Position numbers and translations under genes: made by a program | Assembly (NCBI GenBank): GCA_947629905.1 | Contig: CANRFM010000001.1 | Location: 62,001 to 126,000, forward strand | Direction of reading: 5' to 3' | Origin: an uncultured Clostridia bacterium | GTDB lineage: Bacteria; Bacillota; Clostridia; Oscillospirales; Ruminococcaceae | DNA length: 64,000 nucleotides | Notes under the pieces: model-generated | What the model was told of the DNA's origin: nothing | The model's input: the letters and a program-made list of their open reading frames with translations, nothing else | Database searches by the model: none | In this document: positions 1-10,040 of the stretch, piece by piece | Numbering within the stretch: the stretch's first letter is position 1 | How the letters are laid out: each line of letters starts with the position of its first letter

Positions 1-1651
1 TCTGTCGCTCAATATAGCCTTGGTATTTGATCTGAATTTCAGCCTGTTCCTGCTCCTCATAAGTAAGCTGCGGTCGCTCCGGGTCAAAATCTGCTAAATC
101 CGCATACCCAAGCTGCGGACGGCGCACCAGATCAGCCAGTTTGCAGCCCGTTTTCAAAGGCGCAGTCCCCTTTTGCGTGAGCATTTCGTTCAAAGCCTTG
201 GACGGTGCAATATTTGTTGTATTCAGCCTGTGAATTTCGGCTTCGGAATGCTTATATTTCTCCTGCATCTGTTTCAGGCGTTCCTCCGGCAGGAGTCCGA
301 CCTCAAACCCGATCGGCATCAGCCGGGCATCCGCATTGTCCTGCCGCAGCACAAGCCGATATTCACTCCGGGAAGTCATCATCCGGTAAGGGTCACTGCA
401 CCCCTTTGAAACCAGATCATCGATCAAAGTCCCGATATAAGACCCGGAACGCTCTAAAATCAGTGGCTGCCGCCCCTGCACAGCAAGTGCCGCATTGATG
501 CCGGCAACAAGTCCCTGCGCCGCCGCTTCCTCATAGCCGGAACTGCCGTTGAACTGCCCTGCCCCGTAAAGCCCATGGATCGTTTTACATTCAAGCGTAG
601 GGCGTAGGGCGGTCGGGTCAACGCAGTCATACTCGATCGCATAGGCAGGGCGCAGGATCTCGACCTGTTCCAGTCCCTTGATCGTCCGGAGAAAGAGTTC
701 CTGCACGTCCGCCGGGAGCGAACTGCTCATGCCCTGCAAATAAAATTCCTCCGTGTGCAGTCCCATCGGTTCAATGAAAAGCTGATGCCGGGGCTTCTCC
801 GCGAACCGCACCACCTTATCTTCGATAGACGGGCAATATCTCGGACCGACCCCCTCGATCCGTCCAGCATAGAGGGGCGAACGGTGCAGATTTTCCCGGA
901 TGATGCGATGTGTTTCCGCATTCGTATAGCTCACGTAGCAGCTCACCTGATTGCGCAGTCCGTCCGGATCCGTGGCAAAAGAGAACGGTGTGATGCGTTC
1001 GTCACCGTCCTGCCGTTCGAGGACGGAAAAATCAATACTTCTCCGGTGCACCCGGCAGGGCGTGCCTGTCTTGAACCGCCGCAGGGGAAGCAATTCCCGC
1101 AGCTGCACGGAGAGTGCATTTGCCGGCAAGGATGCATCCGGACCGCTTTCAAAAGAAGTCTCCCCGATATGCACCTTGCCCCGCAGGTACGTCCCCGTTG
1201 CCAAAATCACTGCCCTTGCCCCAAATTCCAATCCGAGCGTCGTCACAATGCCCGAAACAGAGCCATTTTCGATAATCAGCCGAGCCGCTTCGCCCTGCTT
1301 GACGAATAAATGCTCCTGCAATTCGCAGATCTGTTTCATGTGAATATGATACATCTGCCTGTCCGCTTGAACCCGGAGACTGTGAACAGCAGGACCTTTC
1401 CCCCGGTTGAGCATCCGGCTTTGCAGAAAGCATTGATCCGCCGCTTTGCCCATTTCACCGCCAAGCGCATCGATCTCACGCACCAGATGCCCCTTCGCCG
1501 TGCCGCCAATCGACGGATTACAGGGCATATTGGCGATCTGGTCAAGGCTGATGGTCAGCAAAAGCGTCCTGCACCCAAGCCGTGCCGAAGCCAGTCCGGC
1601 TTCCACCCCCGCATGACCTGCCCCCACTACGATCACATCATATTGTTCCAT
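1..1651 (-). CDS. mnmG: tRNA uridine-5-carboxymethylaminomethyl modification enzyme MnmG (GidA), 3' end cut by window edge
   Basis: Translating the minus strand from the ATG at 1651 gives one open frame of 550 codons that runs off the left edge. It opens with [19 protein letters not shown], the FAD-binding GxGxxG Rossmann motif, and continues with [20 protein letters not shown], typical of MnmG. A later segment reads [13 protein letters not shown]. The family is about 620-630 residues, so roughly 80 C-terminal residues lie outside the window. MnmG works with MnmE to put the cmnm5 group on U34 of certain tRNAs. The gene begins 7 bp after the mnmE stop, so the two are co-transcribed, the classic pairing near the origin in Firmicutes. 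I see no internal stop or frameshift. Confidence 0.97.
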   Translation of the reverse strand, partial: MEQYDVIVVGAGHAGVEAGLASARLGCRTLLLTISLDQIANMPCNPSIGGTAKGHLVREIDALGGEMGKAADQCFLQSRMLNRGKGPAVHSLRVQADRQMYHIHMKQICELQEHLFVKQGEAARLIIENGSVSGIVTTLGLEFGARAVILATGTYLRGKVHIGETSFESGPDASLPANALSVQLRELLPLRRFKTGTPCRVHRRSIDFSVLERQDGDERITPFSFATDPDGLRNQVSCYVSYTNAETHRIIRENLHRSPLYAGRIEGVGPRYCPSIEDKVVRFAEKPRHQLFIEPMGLHTEEFYLQGMSSSLPADVQELFLRTIKGLEQVEILRPAYAIEYDCVDPTALRPTLECKTIHGLYGAGQFNGSSGYEEAAAQGLVAGINAALAVQGRQPLILERSGSYIGTLIDDLVSKGCSDPYRMMTSRSEYRLVLRQDNADARLMPIGFEVGLLPEERLKQMQEKYKHSEAEIHRLNTTNIAPSKALNEMLTQKGTAPLKTGCKLADLVRRPQLGYADLADFDPERPQLTYEEQEQAEIQIKYQGYIERQ

Positions 1652-1658
1652 AGCAAAC

Positions 1659-3014
1659 CTACTTTCCCACGCAGAATCGGGAAAAAACTGTATCCACGAC
1701 CTTGTCCGTCACACGTTCGCCCGTCAGACGCAGGAGCGCATCCGCTGCCGCATCCAAGCTCACTGTGACCGCATCATAGGCATATCCCGCCTGCAATGCC
1801 GTCAGACCCTCCTGTACCGCATCCATTGCCTCCTGTAAAGCTGTCCTCTGCCGTTCATTCACGATCATGCCATCTTCAGCCGGCACTGCCGACCTCGCCG
1901 CAAACCGACAGACCGCATCGGTCAGGGACTGCATGTTTATTTCGTTTTTTGCCGATATTTCGACAATATCCGAAAATTTCTCCATTTCCGGCTGCCAGAC
2001 TTTTGCAATGTCAGTCTTGTTGCAGACACAAATTGTACGTTCTACGGGCAGTTGTTTCAAAAGTGAAACATCCTCTTCCTCCATCGGACGACTCGTGTCG
2101 AATACCGCAAGGATCAGATCCGCCTCTTTCAGACAGGCAAGACTGCGCTCCACGCCAAGTCTTTCGACCTGTTCTGTCGTTTCCCGCATGCCGGCAGTAT
2201 CCGACAGCCGCAGTGTATAGCCCCCGACCCGCACCTGTTCCTCGACCACATCCCGTGTTGTCCCCGCCAATGACGTGACGATGCTCCGCTCATAGCCGGA
2301 GAGCGCATTGAACAGAGTCGATTTCCCGACATTCGGCTTCCCGGCAATGACGGTATACAGCCCCTCCCGGAGAATTTTCCCGTACCCGTAGGTATCCAGA
2401 AGCCCCTGCATATTCGCCAGCAGTCCCGAAAGCCGCCGTTCCAGCGCTCCCCCGTCCACCTCCGGGATGTCCTCGTCCGGGTAGTCCGCCCAGACTGCCA
2501 GATCAGACAGCACGTTCAGCAGTGTTTCCGAAAAGCCGGAGATCCGCCGAAACGTTGCCCCCTCCCGTAAACGGCGGGCAGCTTTTGCGGCATTTTCACC
2601 GGATGCAGAGATCAGATCAGCGACTGCTTCCGCCTGTGTGAGGGAAAGTTTCCCGTTCAGGAAAGCCCGTTTCGTGAACTCCCCCGGCTCGGCAAGCCGC
2701 ACAGCATCGCACAGCACCGCCCGCAAAAGCGTTTCCGTCAGATACCGCCCGCCGTGACAGGCGATCTCCACCACATTTTCCCCCGTGTAGCTATGCGGCG
2801 CACGAAAAACCGTCAGCACCACATCGTCAAGCCGTTCCCCGTCCTGCATCAGGTAGCCGTAAGCGCAGGTATACCCTGCCATTTCCGCCGGCATTCTACC
2901 CCGGATCGGCTGAAACAGTTCCTGCGCCCGGGCAATCGCCTGTTCGCCTGAAATCCGTATCACCGCAAGACCGCCTGTTCCATGCGGTGTTGCGATCGCT
3001 GCGATCGTATCCAT
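1659..3014 (-). CDS. mnmE: tRNA modification GTPase MnmE (TrmE)
   Basis: This 451-residue protein is the GTPase partner of MnmG in U34 tRNA modification. The N-terminal formyl-THF-binding domain begins [15 protein letters not shown]. The G domain inserted in the helical domain has its P-loop GKPNVGKS at about 225-232 and DTAG near 272. The protein ends CVGK, matching the C-terminal CxGK that carries the catalytic cysteine in the family. I start it at 3014 rather than the in-frame ATG at 3038, because an AGGGCAGG Shine-Dalgarno region lies just before 3014 and homologues begin at this point. It sits 57 bp after jag in the rpmH-to-mnmG gene string. Confidence 0.97.
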   Translation of the reverse strand: MDTIAAIATPHGTGGLAVIRISGEQAIARAQELFQPIRGRMPAEMAGYTCAYGYLMQDGERLDDVVLTVFRAPHSYTGENVVEIACHGGRYLTETLLRAVLCDAVRLAEPGEFTKRAFLNGKLSLTQAEAVADLISASGENAAKAARRLREGATFRRISGFSETLLNVLSDLAVWADYPDEDIPEVDGGALERRLSGLLANMQGLLDTYGYGKILREGLYTVIAGKPNVGKSTLFNALSGYERSIVTSLAGTTRDVVEEQVRVGGYTLRLSDTAGMRETTEQVERLGVERSLACLKEADLILAVFDTSRPMEEEDVSLLKQLPVERTICVCNKTDIAKVWQPEMEKFSDIVEISAKNEINMQSLTDAVCRFAARSAVPAEDGMIVNERQRTALQEAMDAVQEGLTALQAGYAYDAVTVSLDAAADALLRLTGERVTDKVVDTVFSRFCVGK

Positions 3015-3071
3015 ATCCTGCCCTTTCCATTTCTGCAAAAAGGGGCTGAACCTCCGTCCAGCCCCTGCTGC

Positions 3072-4253
3072 TTAAAATTCAATTTTCCCGTACAGCCCTG
3101 CGTTGATCTCGTCCTCAGCCTTGGGACGCTTATAGTCCTTTTCAAAGCTCGTTTTCATGGAATCCATCGAGATCCGTTCGGACGGTACCTGTTCATCCCG
3201 GCGCTGACTGCTGCGGTAACGATTATTGCGGTCGCCCCGGTTATTCCGGTCGTTCCGGTCATTTCTGCGGGGTCTGCGGCGCTTGTCCTCGCACTCGACA
3301 ACGACTTTCCGGTAGGGCTCTTCCCCGATACTCTTCGACAGCACGCCCTCAATTTCTGCGATCGCCGAATGGATGATGCGCCGTTCATACGGGTTCATCG
3401 GCTCGAGCACCTGCGACCTGCCCGTGCGGAGTACGCCCCTTGCCACCTTGGCAGCCAGTTCCTGCAAGGTCTTGCGGCGGCGCTCCCGGTAATTGGCACT
3501 GTTCAGAATGATCCTGTAATACTCCTTATCCCCTCTGTTTGCAACGAGGTAGGTCAGATATTGCAGCGCATCGAGGGTCTCGCCCCGTCTGCCGATGATC
3601 ATGCCATTGCTCTCCGCTGAAATATCAATGATCGCACTTTCACTGCCAGCATTGACCGTCATTTGCGGATTCACACCCATGCTCGTAAGTACTTTCGTCA
3701 AGTAGGTCTTGGCACGCTCAATCTTTTGCAGCGCCTCCTCAGAGGGTTCCCCGGAAATCAGATCCTCATCGGAAACCGTAGCCTGCTTTTCCGCTTTCGG
3801 TGCTTCTTCTGCCGGAGCAGTTTCTTCCACAGGAGAGACTTCCTCAACGGGAGTAACTTCTTCTACAGGAGCGACTTCCTCGACCGGAGCAGCTTCTTCC
3901 ACCGGAGCGACTTCCTCGACCGGAGCAGCTTCTTCCACCGGAGTAACTTCTTCTACCGGAGCAGCTTCCTCAACGGGAGTGGCTTCTTCCTCTGCCGGTT
4001 CATCTTCCGGCACTTCGTCAAACTCAACCGGCGGCGGAACAAGAACATCCTCCCGCACACGTCTGTCCTGATCGGGCACATCAATGGAAACATATGTCGC
4101 CCGCACAGTCGCCTGTCCTTTCAGGATGCCGAACAGTCCCCGCTTCGGCTCTTCGATGACCTCAAAGCGAATATCCGTCACAGGCACGCCAAAGGCACGT
4201 GCTGCAAGCCCCTTTGCTTCCTCAACCGTCTTGGCAGTAAAATTCTGTGTCAT
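3072..4253 (-). CDS. jag: Jag/KhpB RNA-binding protein with expanded acidic linker
   Basis: This 393-residue protein sits downstream of yidC, its usual place. Residues 1-50 form the Jag_N domain. Residues 92-148 are a low-complexity linker of repeating PVEE units. The KH domain carries GMIIGRRG at 217-224, and the R3H domain carries RRIIHS near 291-296. After it comes a basic Arg/Asn-rich tail (about 323-355) and a C-terminal extension ending GLYGKIEF. In streptococci and clostridia, Jag/KhpB binds RNA together with KhpA and affects cell elongation and sporulation; here that role is taken from the family. The linker is far longer than in many relatives and may vary between strains by repeat slippage. 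Confidence 0.92.
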   Translation of the reverse strand: MTQNFTAKTVEEAKGLAARAFGVPVTDIRFEVIEEPKRGLFGILKGQATVRATYVSIDVPDQDRRVREDVLVPPPVEFDEVPEDEPAEEEATPVEEAAPVEEVTPVEEAAPVEEVAPVEEAAPVEEVAPVEEVTPVEEVSPVEETAPAEEAPKAEKQATVSDEDLISGEPSEEALQKIERAKTYLTKVLTSMGVNPQMTVNAGSESAIIDISAESNGMIIGRRGETLDALQYLTYLVANRGDKEYYRIILNSANYRERRRKTLQELAAKVARGVLRTGRSQVLEPMNPYERRIIHSAIAEIEGVLSKSIGEEPYRKVVVECEDKRRRPRRNDRNDRNNRGDRNNRYRSSQRRDEQVPSERISMDSMKTSFEKDYKRPKAEDEINAGLYGKIEF

Positions 4254-4265
4254 TTCATGACCTCC

Positions 4266-5546
4266 TCACTTCTTCTTTTTCTTTTTTGTATTCTGAGAAG
4301 TCTGCGGTGTTTCCTCAATTTCCTCACCGTACTTCTCAGCCATACGCCGTCTTGCCTCACGGATGACGGCAGTATTATATTCTTCCAGTTCCGAACGGCT
4401 CAGCTTACGCTCACCATCATCGTCCGAATACCGTACACGATTCGTCGGACCGCCCCCAAGCCTTGCCTTGCTGCTCTCCTGTTCCCTTAACAGTTCCTCC
4501 TGCTGTTCCATGATGCGCTGCATCATAGAGGGACGGCGGCGTGCCTTCTGCGCTTTCTTCCGCTCTGCTTCGCCGATCTTCTCCACACGCTTTTCATTAA
4601 ACCACGCATACAGCAGTGCCGACTGCGCAAAGCCGATCACCGACGAACACAGCCAGTAGAAACCGACACCGGCAGGCACGGTAAATGCCAGCCAGATCGA
4701 GAACAGCGGCATACCAAACAGCATTGCATTCATGCAGCCCATATTCGGCATATCCGGGTTGCGCTTTTTCTGCATATACTGCATATAGATCGTCATCAGA
4801 AGCTGCGCCACACCGGAAAGGATCGGGATCAGGAACAGGAAAACCGTCGAATTTTCGCTGAAATTCGTGCTCGGCGTTTCGCTCAGGTTCGTCTTGCCGA
4901 TCGTGAACGTATCCGAAAATTCCACCACATCTGCCATAAACTGATTGTCTATCGCCGTCAGTGTCAGCTTTTCTCCGGTCTCCTCGCCGTTGTTGCTGTA
5001 GGTCTTGACCGTTCCCTGCTCCACAGCCGCCGCAAAGGCATCCTGCTCACGCACCATCCTGTCCATGAGGATGAGTTCCTGCCGCATCTGATTGCCCTGC
5101 AAGGACTTCTGCAAGGCAGCCTTGTCCTCATCGATCGAGATGACGATCGCCTTTGCCTCTTCGATCACAGGCTTGTCATACTGTAAAATAAACGTCATCG
5201 GCTGATACACGACCGCCAGCACACCCCACAGCAGCAGCAGCGGAATGAACGAGGTCAGGCACGAGGCATACGGGTTTATGTTCTCCTCCTGCATCAGCTT
5301 TGTCTGTTCGAGTGAAAAACGGTTCGGGTCGCTGCCGTATTTTTCCCGCAGCTTTGCGATCTTCGGGTTCAGCAGCTGCTGCCGGGCAGCATTTTTCTGC
5401 TGTTTGTAGGAAACCGGCAGCAAGATCAGCCTTGTCACCAGCGTAAACAAAATAATGGCAATACCATAATTTCCAACGAGATCATAGATCAGCCGCATGA
5501 CAAAGCCAAGCGGTATACCGATCAGGTTACTCAGCGCATTGATCAA
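4266..5546 (-). CDS. yidC: Membrane protein insertase YidC (Oxa1 family)
   Basis: This 426-residue polytopic membrane protein inserts and folds membrane proteins, alone or with Sec. The first transmembrane region contains VTRLILLP, with the conserved hydrophilic-groove arginine. It is followed by the cytoplasmic coiled segment (KQQKNAARQQ) and later hydrophobic helices, and it ends in a Lys-rich tail (TKKKKKK) that may touch the ribosome. It is longer than typical Gram-positive YidC (about 260-290) because of an insertion of roughly 110 residues between the second and third hydrophobic segments. It is unlike Bacillus SpoIIIJ in having no lipobox. It lies 54 bp after yidD and 12 bp before jag. 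Confidence 0.95.
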   Translation of the reverse strand: MINALSNLIGIPLGFVMRLIYDLVGNYGIAIILFTLVTRLILLPVSYKQQKNAARQQLLNPKIAKLREKYGSDPNRFSLEQTKLMQEENINPYASCLTSFIPLLLLWGVLAVVYQPMTFILQYDKPVIEEAKAIVISIDEDKAALQKSLQGNQMRQELILMDRMVREQDAFAAAVEQGTVKTYSNNGEETGEKLTLTAIDNQFMADVVEFSDTFTIGKTNLSETPSTNFSENSTVFLFLIPILSGVAQLLMTIYMQYMQKKRNPDMPNMGCMNAMLFGMPLFSIWLAFTVPAGVGFYWLCSSVIGFAQSALLYAWFNEKRVEKIGEAERKKAQKARRRPSMMQRIMEQQEELLREQESSKARLGGGPTNRVRYSDDDGERKLSRSELEEYNTAVIREARRRMAEKYGEEIEETPQTSQNTKKKKKK

Positions 5547-5600
5547 TTTGTTACCTCATTCCTTATTCCAAGATGAAACCACAGCCCCGGATCTCTGCAT

Positions 5601-5840
5601 CTATCTTCTGATCCGGCGGTAGTCAATTTTCGGGGGAACTTCATCCACACCGCCCTTTGCCCACGGGTGACAGCGCAGCAGTCTGCACAGCGCAAGCCAG
5701 CTACCTTTCACAGCCCCGAACCGTTCCAGAGCCTGTAACGCATACGCCGAACAGGTCGGATAATAGCGGCAGCAGGGCGGAAAAAGGGGCGAAATGCATT
5801 TCCGGTAAAACCGGATGAGCTGCATCAACACGTACCGCAT
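5601..5840 (-). CDS. yidD: Membrane protein insertion efficiency factor YidD
   Basis: This 79-residue protein has the YidD signature: RFYRKCISPLFPPCCRYYPTC near the N-terminus, then SAYALQALERFG and LLRCHPWAKGGVD. The conserved cysteines and the basic amphipathic character are clear. YidD is a small peripheral membrane protein thought to help YidC-dependent insertion. Its start lies 2 bp after the rnpA stop and yidC follows, the invariant rnpA-yidD-yidC order. The length matches the family (70-90). Confidence 0.95.
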   Translation of the reverse strand: MRYVLMQLIRFYRKCISPLFPPCCRYYPTCSAYALQALERFGAVKGSWLALCRLLRCHPWAKGGVDEVPPKIDYRRIRR

Positions 5841-5842
5841 AC

Positions 5843-6208
5843 TTACCCTTTCCCGTGCATCGGCTTGTCCGCATAGACATCATGCAGCGCCGGAATGCCG
5901 TATTTCCGCAGATAGTGACTCAGCGAAACCGAATTTTCCGCCAAAAGCCTTGTCCTTGCCACAATGACAATATCGAGACCGACCGGGGCATTCAGCTCAT
6001 TTTCCCGCCATGCCTGCCGGATGAGCCGTCTTGCCCTGCTCCGGCACACGGCATTGCCGAGCTTTTTTCCGGTCGTAATGCCAAGCCGATTCACCGCAAG
6101 CTGATTTTTCCGGGCGTAAAGCACGACCATCCGGGACGGAATGCAAGTCCCTTTCCGGTAACAGAGCTGAAACTGCCTATTTTCCGTCATGACTTCCGTC
6201 AACAGCAA
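5843..6208 (-). CDS. rnpA: Ribonuclease P protein component RnpA
   Basis: This is the protein subunit of RNase P, which matures the 5' ends of tRNAs. The core motif reads NRLGITTGKKLGNAVCRSRARRLIR, the RNR-type RNA-binding signature. The start is not obvious. The frame is open back to an ATG at 6253, but that ATG lies inside the rpmH terminator hairpin. A near-perfect Shine-Dalgarno GAGGTGA lies 5 bases before a TTG at 6208, which I take as the start (121 residues). The next ATG, at 6190, has a weaker ribosome site. It lies between rpmH and yidD as expected. Confidence 0.9.
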   Translation of the reverse strand: MLLTEVMTENRQFQLCYRKGTCIPSRMVVLYARKNQLAVNRLGITTGKKLGNAVCRSRARRLIRQAWRENELNAPVGLDIVIVARTRLLAENSVSLSHYLRKYGIPALHDVYADKPMHGKG

Positions 6209-6230
6209 TACGCTCACCTCATCCTGCGAT

Positions 6231-6264
6231 AAAACAAAAAGACCACAAATCATGATTTGTGGTC
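6231..6264 (-). terminator. Perfect 24-bp palindrome with U-tract between rpmH and rnpA
   Basis: On the minus strand, eight bases after the rpmH stop, GACCACAAATCA is followed at once by its exact reverse complement (6241-6264) and then TTTTTGTTTT (6231-6240). This has the form of an intrinsic terminator and probably acts as a partial attenuator that keeps rpmH mRNA more abundant than rnpA mRNA. Confidence 0.75.
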
Positions 6265-6271
6265 TGACTCG

Positions 6272-6406
6272 TCAATGGGAAAGTCTCTTTCTGCCCTTTG
6301 CTCTCCTGCGAGCTAAAACCTTTCTGCCGTTTCTGTCGGACATTCTCTTCCGGAATCCATGTTCCTTTTTTCTATGGATCTTCTTCGGCTGATACGTTCT
6401 TTTCAT
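6272..6406 (-). CDS. rpmH: Ribosomal protein L34
   Basis: This 44-residue protein reads [20 protein letters not shown] and ends GRKRLSH, the L34 family from end to end. The start at 6406 is set by a GGAGGAGAA ribosome site just upstream; the frame is open further, but that extension is not L34. It heads the rpmH-rnpA-yidD-yidC-jag-mnmE-mnmG string. Unlike in Bacillus, rpmH is not divergent from dnaA. Here it lies downstream of gyrA on the same strand. Confidence 0.97.
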   Translation of the reverse strand: MKRTYQPKKIHRKKEHGFRKRMSDRNGRKVLARRRAKGRKRLSH

Positions 6407-6461
6407 GTGTTCTCCTCCTCTCCACAGCCCCGTCAAAACACGGGCGCTCTCATACTCTATT

Positions 6462-6490
6462 ATTATACCGCATTCCGTCAACCCTGTCAA
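6462..6490 (-). promoter_or_regulatory. Sigma-A promoter of rpmH
   Basis: The minus strand shows TTGACA (6485-6490), a 17-bp spacer and TATAAT (6462-6467). This is a full consensus match 56 bp before the rpmH start. Confidence 0.85.
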
Positions 6491-6567
6491 GTGTTTTTTT
6501 CCATTTTCACGAATTTAAGCAAATCCGGCAAAAATCCTATGTGGAAATCGTTACATTTGCACAGTAT

Positions 6568-7362
6568 CTACGGCACAAGCGTCAGATCCACGATCTCCGC
6601 AGGGTTGCAGACACGGAATTTCCCGATCCCTGCCGTCAGCGACAGAATGCTGCCCCGTTCCTGAAAAAGCCCAATATCATATAGGGGGAGAAATTTTCGC
6701 TCCGGCGACAGAATGCCGCCTATCCCCGGCACACGCACGATACCGCCGTGCATATGCCCGGACAGCACTACATCTGCCCCCCACTGCGCATATGCCGGAA
6801 ATCCGGTAGGCGTATGTGCCAACAGCACACAGGGATGTGTCACCTGCCCGATGCACTGCTGCACCAGTTCTGCCGTAACAGGTCTTAAACCACAGTAGCC
6901 GTGCTTCCCCTTATAAACATCCCCCGGCAGTGTCAGCCCCCGGAATGTCAAGCCTGAAACTGTAACGCTGGCATTATTTAGCACCATTACGCCCCTGTCC
7001 CGCAGTCCGTCCAACAGTTCTGCACGCTGTCCGGCAGGGAGATCTGTTTCATGGTTGCCAAGGGAGAAAGCGACTGGTGCGATCTCCCGCAGCAGTGCCA
7101 TGAGTTTCAAGGCAGCTGGAATGCCGTACAGCCCCGGCTTCCGGGAGACCAGATCGCCCGTCACAGCGATCAGGTCGATCTTCTCTTTCCGTTCACACTG
7201 CCTGACACGGCGCAGAATTTCTGAAATAACCGCTTCATTCTGCGCCAAATTTGTTGCTTCACTGAAATGCACGTCCGAAAGATGCACGATGCGAAAGGCA
7301 GACCGGATCCCCCTTAAAGGGATCCTTTCCTGCCTGACAAGCAGTGTCCCGGAACGGAACAT
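6568..7362 (-). CDS. Calcineurin-like metallophosphoesterase (YkuE type)
   Basis: This 264-residue protein has the ordered metal-binding motifs of the calcineurin-like phosphoesterase fold: HLSDVHF near 28-34, VTGDLVSR near 66, GNHETD near 100, and the His-rich LSGHMHGG near 205. This is the YkuE/YaeI type, often membrane-associated and acting on phosphoester lipids or nucleotides; the substrate is not readable. The start codon overlaps the gyrA stop by one base (TAATG), so it is translationally coupled to gyrA. A role linked to gyrase is not implied. Confidence 0.85.
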   Translation of the reverse strand: MFRSGTLLVRQERIPLRGIRSAFRIVHLSDVHFSEATNLAQNEAVISEILRRVRQCERKEKIDLIAVTGDLVSRKPGLYGIPAALKLMALLREIAPVAFSLGNHETDLPAGQRAELLDGLRDRGVMVLNNASVTVSGLTFRGLTLPGDVYKGKHGYCGLRPVTAELVQQCIGQVTHPCVLLAHTPTGFPAYAQWGADVVLSGHMHGGIVRVPGIGGILSPERKFLPLYDIGLFQERGSILSLTAGIGKFRVCNPAEIVDLTLVP

Positions 7363-10007
7363 TACGCTTCATCCTCCGCTGTCTCTTCCGTCACTGTCTC
7401 TTCCTCCGGTTCATCCGGTACGGCAGATTCCTGAGCAGCAGCCTCCTCATCGGAAAGCTGTTCAACCTCGGCAGTCTCCTCCGAGGCATCGTGTTCCGCC
7501 CTCGTAAAGGCAACCACAGCATTACCGTCTGAAACCTTCATCACACGCACACCCTTGGCAGCCCTGCCCATAATGCGGATGTCGCTTGCCAGAATGCGGA
7601 TAATAATGCCCTCTGTCGAAATCAAAATAATATCGTCTGTCTCATCCACGACCTTGATGCCGCAGACCATACCTCTTGTCTCGTCCGTATGGTAATTGCG
7701 CAGCCCGTAGCCGCCACGTCCCTGCACACGATATTCATCCAGTGAACACCGCTTGCCGTAGCCCTTTGTGGTAACGGTCAGCACAGCCGCACCGGCACGG
7801 ACTCTTGCCATGGAAACGACTTCATCGCCCTCACGCAGCTTGATCGCCCGCACACCATGTGCCGAACGGGACTGCGGACGGATGCAAGTCTCATCCAAAC
7901 GCAGTGCCATGCCGTTTTTCGTGGCAACGATAAGCTGTGCACTGCCGTCCGTCATGCGGACTCCGGCAATCTCATCACCCTCGTGCAGCCCGATAGCAAT
8001 CAGACCCTTCTTGTGAATGTTCCGGTACGCATGAAGCGGTGTGCGCTTGATCTGTCCCTGCTTTGTGACCATGACAACGTATTCTTCGCTGTCAAAATAC
8101 CTTGTTTTCAGCATTGCCGTGATGCGTTCTCCCTCCTGCAAATTGAGCAGGTTCGCAAAGTGGAATCCCCTCGAAGCCTTTGAGCCGTCCGGAATTTCAT
8201 AGCACTTGAGCTTGTACATATAGCCCTTGTTCGTGATGAACAGAATATTGTCATGCGTGGAGCAGATGAACATTTCGGAAACGAAATCTTCCTCCCGCTG
8301 TTTCATGCCCTGCACACCTCTGCCGCCACGTTTCTGCGTTTTATAGGCATCCAGTGCCATCCGCTTGATATAGCCGTTATTGGTGTAGGTGACAACGCAG
8401 TCCTCGACCTCGATCAGTTCCTCAATGTCCAGTTCCCCGCTGACGGCAGTGATCTCCGTGCGCCGCTTGTCGGAAAATTTGCGCTTGATCTCGCCCAATT
8501 CCTCGGAAATGATCTGATATACCCGCTGCTTGTCGGCTAAAATATCCTCGAAATCGGAAATCTTCTCACACAGCCCGAACAGCTCGTCCGTGATCTTCTG
8601 CCGTTCCAGACCGGTCAGAGAACCGATCGTCATCTTCGTGATCGCATCCGCCTGTTCCTCGGATAGTCCGATCGTGTGCGGCAGATGCAGCCCTGAAAGG
8701 TCATACTCCGCACGTTCGAGCAAAGCATTCATGTCCACATCCTTGAAGCGTTCTTTCAGCCTTTCCTTACCTTCCGGAATGTTGGAAGAACTCCGCATGA
8801 TGTTGATGACCTCGTCAATATAGTCCGCTGCCAGCATGAAGCCCTGTAACAGGTGCGCCCGCTTGAGTGCCTTGTCTAAATCGAATTTCACCCGCCGGGT
8901 GATGACATCTACCTGAAATTCCAGATACTGTTCCAGTACCTGTTTCAGCGTGAGTACTTTCGGCACACCGCCCGAAAGCACCAGCATATTCACACCGCAG
9001 GTATCCTGTAACTGCGTGTAGGAGAACAGCTTGTTCAGTACCACATCCGGAATGGCATCCTTGCGCACACCGATCACGATGCGCATACCGTCTCTGCCGG
9101 ATTCATCCCGGACGAAAGTCGCACCGTCAATGCGCTTTTCCTTGATCAGTTCGGCAATGTGCTGTACCAGTCTTGCCTTGTTGACCATGTAGGGGATCTC
9201 ATGGACGATGATGTGTGTCTTGCCCTTGATCTCCTCAATGGAAGTCTTTGCCCGGACGATAATTTTCCCCCGCCCCGTGCCATAAGCCGCACGGATGCCG
9301 GATTTGCCCATGATGATGCCGCCGGTCGGGAAGTCCGGACCCTGAATGCACTCCATGAGGTCGTCCAGTGTGCAGTCCGGGTCTTGGATCAGCAGATTCA
9401 GCCCGTCAATGACCTCTCCCAAATTGTGCGTTGGAATATTGGTCGCCATGCCGACTGCAATACCCACCGAACCGTTGACAAGCAGATTCGGGAAGCGGGA
9501 GGGCAGGACGGACGGTTCTTTCAGGCGGTCGTCATAGTTGCTGTCCCAGTCGATGGTATTCTTGTTGATGTCCGTGACCATTTCGAGGGAAAGTTTGGAC
9601 ATCTTCGCTTCCGTATAACGATAGGCAGCCGGCGGATCGCCATCCACCGAACCGAAGTTCCCGTGTCCGTCCACCAGCGGATAACGCAGGGAAAAATCCT
9701 GCGCCAGCCGGACAAGGGCATCATACACGGAAGCATCACCATGCGGATGATACCGGCTGAGTACCGCACCGACCGTATCTGCACATTTCCGGTAGGGCTG
9801 ATCGGGTGTCAGACCGTTTTCGTGCATGGTGTAGATGATGCGCCGGTGCACCGGTTTCAGACCGTCACGCACATCCGGCAGCGCACGGGAGATGATGACA
9901 GACATCGCATACGCCAAAAACGAATCATGCATCTCGTCTGCCACATCGACCGGAATGACCTTTTCCTGCGGCTGCGTGGGCTGTGTGTTTTCTGTTTCGT
10001 TACTCAT
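7362..10007 (-). CDS. gyrA: DNA gyrase subunit A
   Basis: This 881-residue protein has the breakage-reunion domain first ([16 protein letters not shown] near 42-57). The active-site tyrosine is Y131 in [11 protein letters not shown], and the GyrA box is [12 protein letters not shown] six-bladed beta-pinwheel C-terminal domain follows, then an acidic Glu-rich tail. The quinolone-pocket helix reads [10 protein letters not shown], so alanine (A92) sits where Escherichia coli has Ser83. GyrA forms the A2B2 gyrase with GyrB and introduces negative supercoils. It follows gyrB with one small membrane-protein gene between them. Confidence 0.98.
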   Translation of the reverse strand: MSNETENTQPTQPQEKVIPVDVADEMHDSFLAYAMSVIISRALPDVRDGLKPVHRRIIYTMHENGLTPDQPYRKCADTVGAVLSRYHPHGDASVYDALVRLAQDFSLRYPLVDGHGNFGSVDGDPPAAYRYTEAKMSKLSLEMVTDINKNTIDWDSNYDDRLKEPSVLPSRFPNLLVNGSVGIAVGMATNIPTHNLGEVIDGLNLLIQDPDCTLDDLMECIQGPDFPTGGIIMGKSGIRAAYGTGRGKIIVRAKTSIEEIKGKTHIIVHEIPYMVNKARLVQHIAELIKEKRIDGATFVRDESGRDGMRIVIGVRKDAIPDVVLNKLFSYTQLQDTCGVNMLVLSGGVPKVLTLKQVLEQYLEFQVDVITRRVKFDLDKALKRAHLLQGFMLAADYIDEVINIMRSSSNIPEGKERLKERFKDVDMNALLERAEYDLSGLHLPHTIGLSEEQADAITKMTIGSLTGLERQKITDELFGLCEKISDFEDILADKQRVYQIISEELGEIKRKFSDKRRTEITAVSGELDIEELIEVEDCVVTYTNNGYIKRMALDAYKTQKRGGRGVQGMKQREEDFVSEMFICSTHDNILFITNKGYMYKLKCYEIPDGSKASRGFHFANLLNLQEGERITAMLKTRYFDSEEYVVMVTKQGQIKRTPLHAYRNIHKKGLIAIGLHEGDEIAGVRMTDGSAQLIVATKNGMALRLDETCIRPQSRSAHGVRAIKLREGDEVVSMARVRAGAAVLTVTTKGYGKRCSLDEYRVQGRGGYGLRNYHTDETRGMVCGIKVVDETDDIILISTEGIIIRILASDIRIMGRAAKGVRVMKVSDGNAVVAFTRAEHDASEETAEVEQLSDEEAAAQESAVPDEPEEETVTEETAEDEA

Positions 10008-10040
10008 GTTCTCACCTCAGAACCCCTTGTGCAAGGGGAA

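Noticed and set aside
3663-4490. Plus-strand frame with repeated SFFHRSDFLDRS-type segments
   Set aside because: The pattern is the antisense image of the PVEE repeats of Jag and has no start signals.
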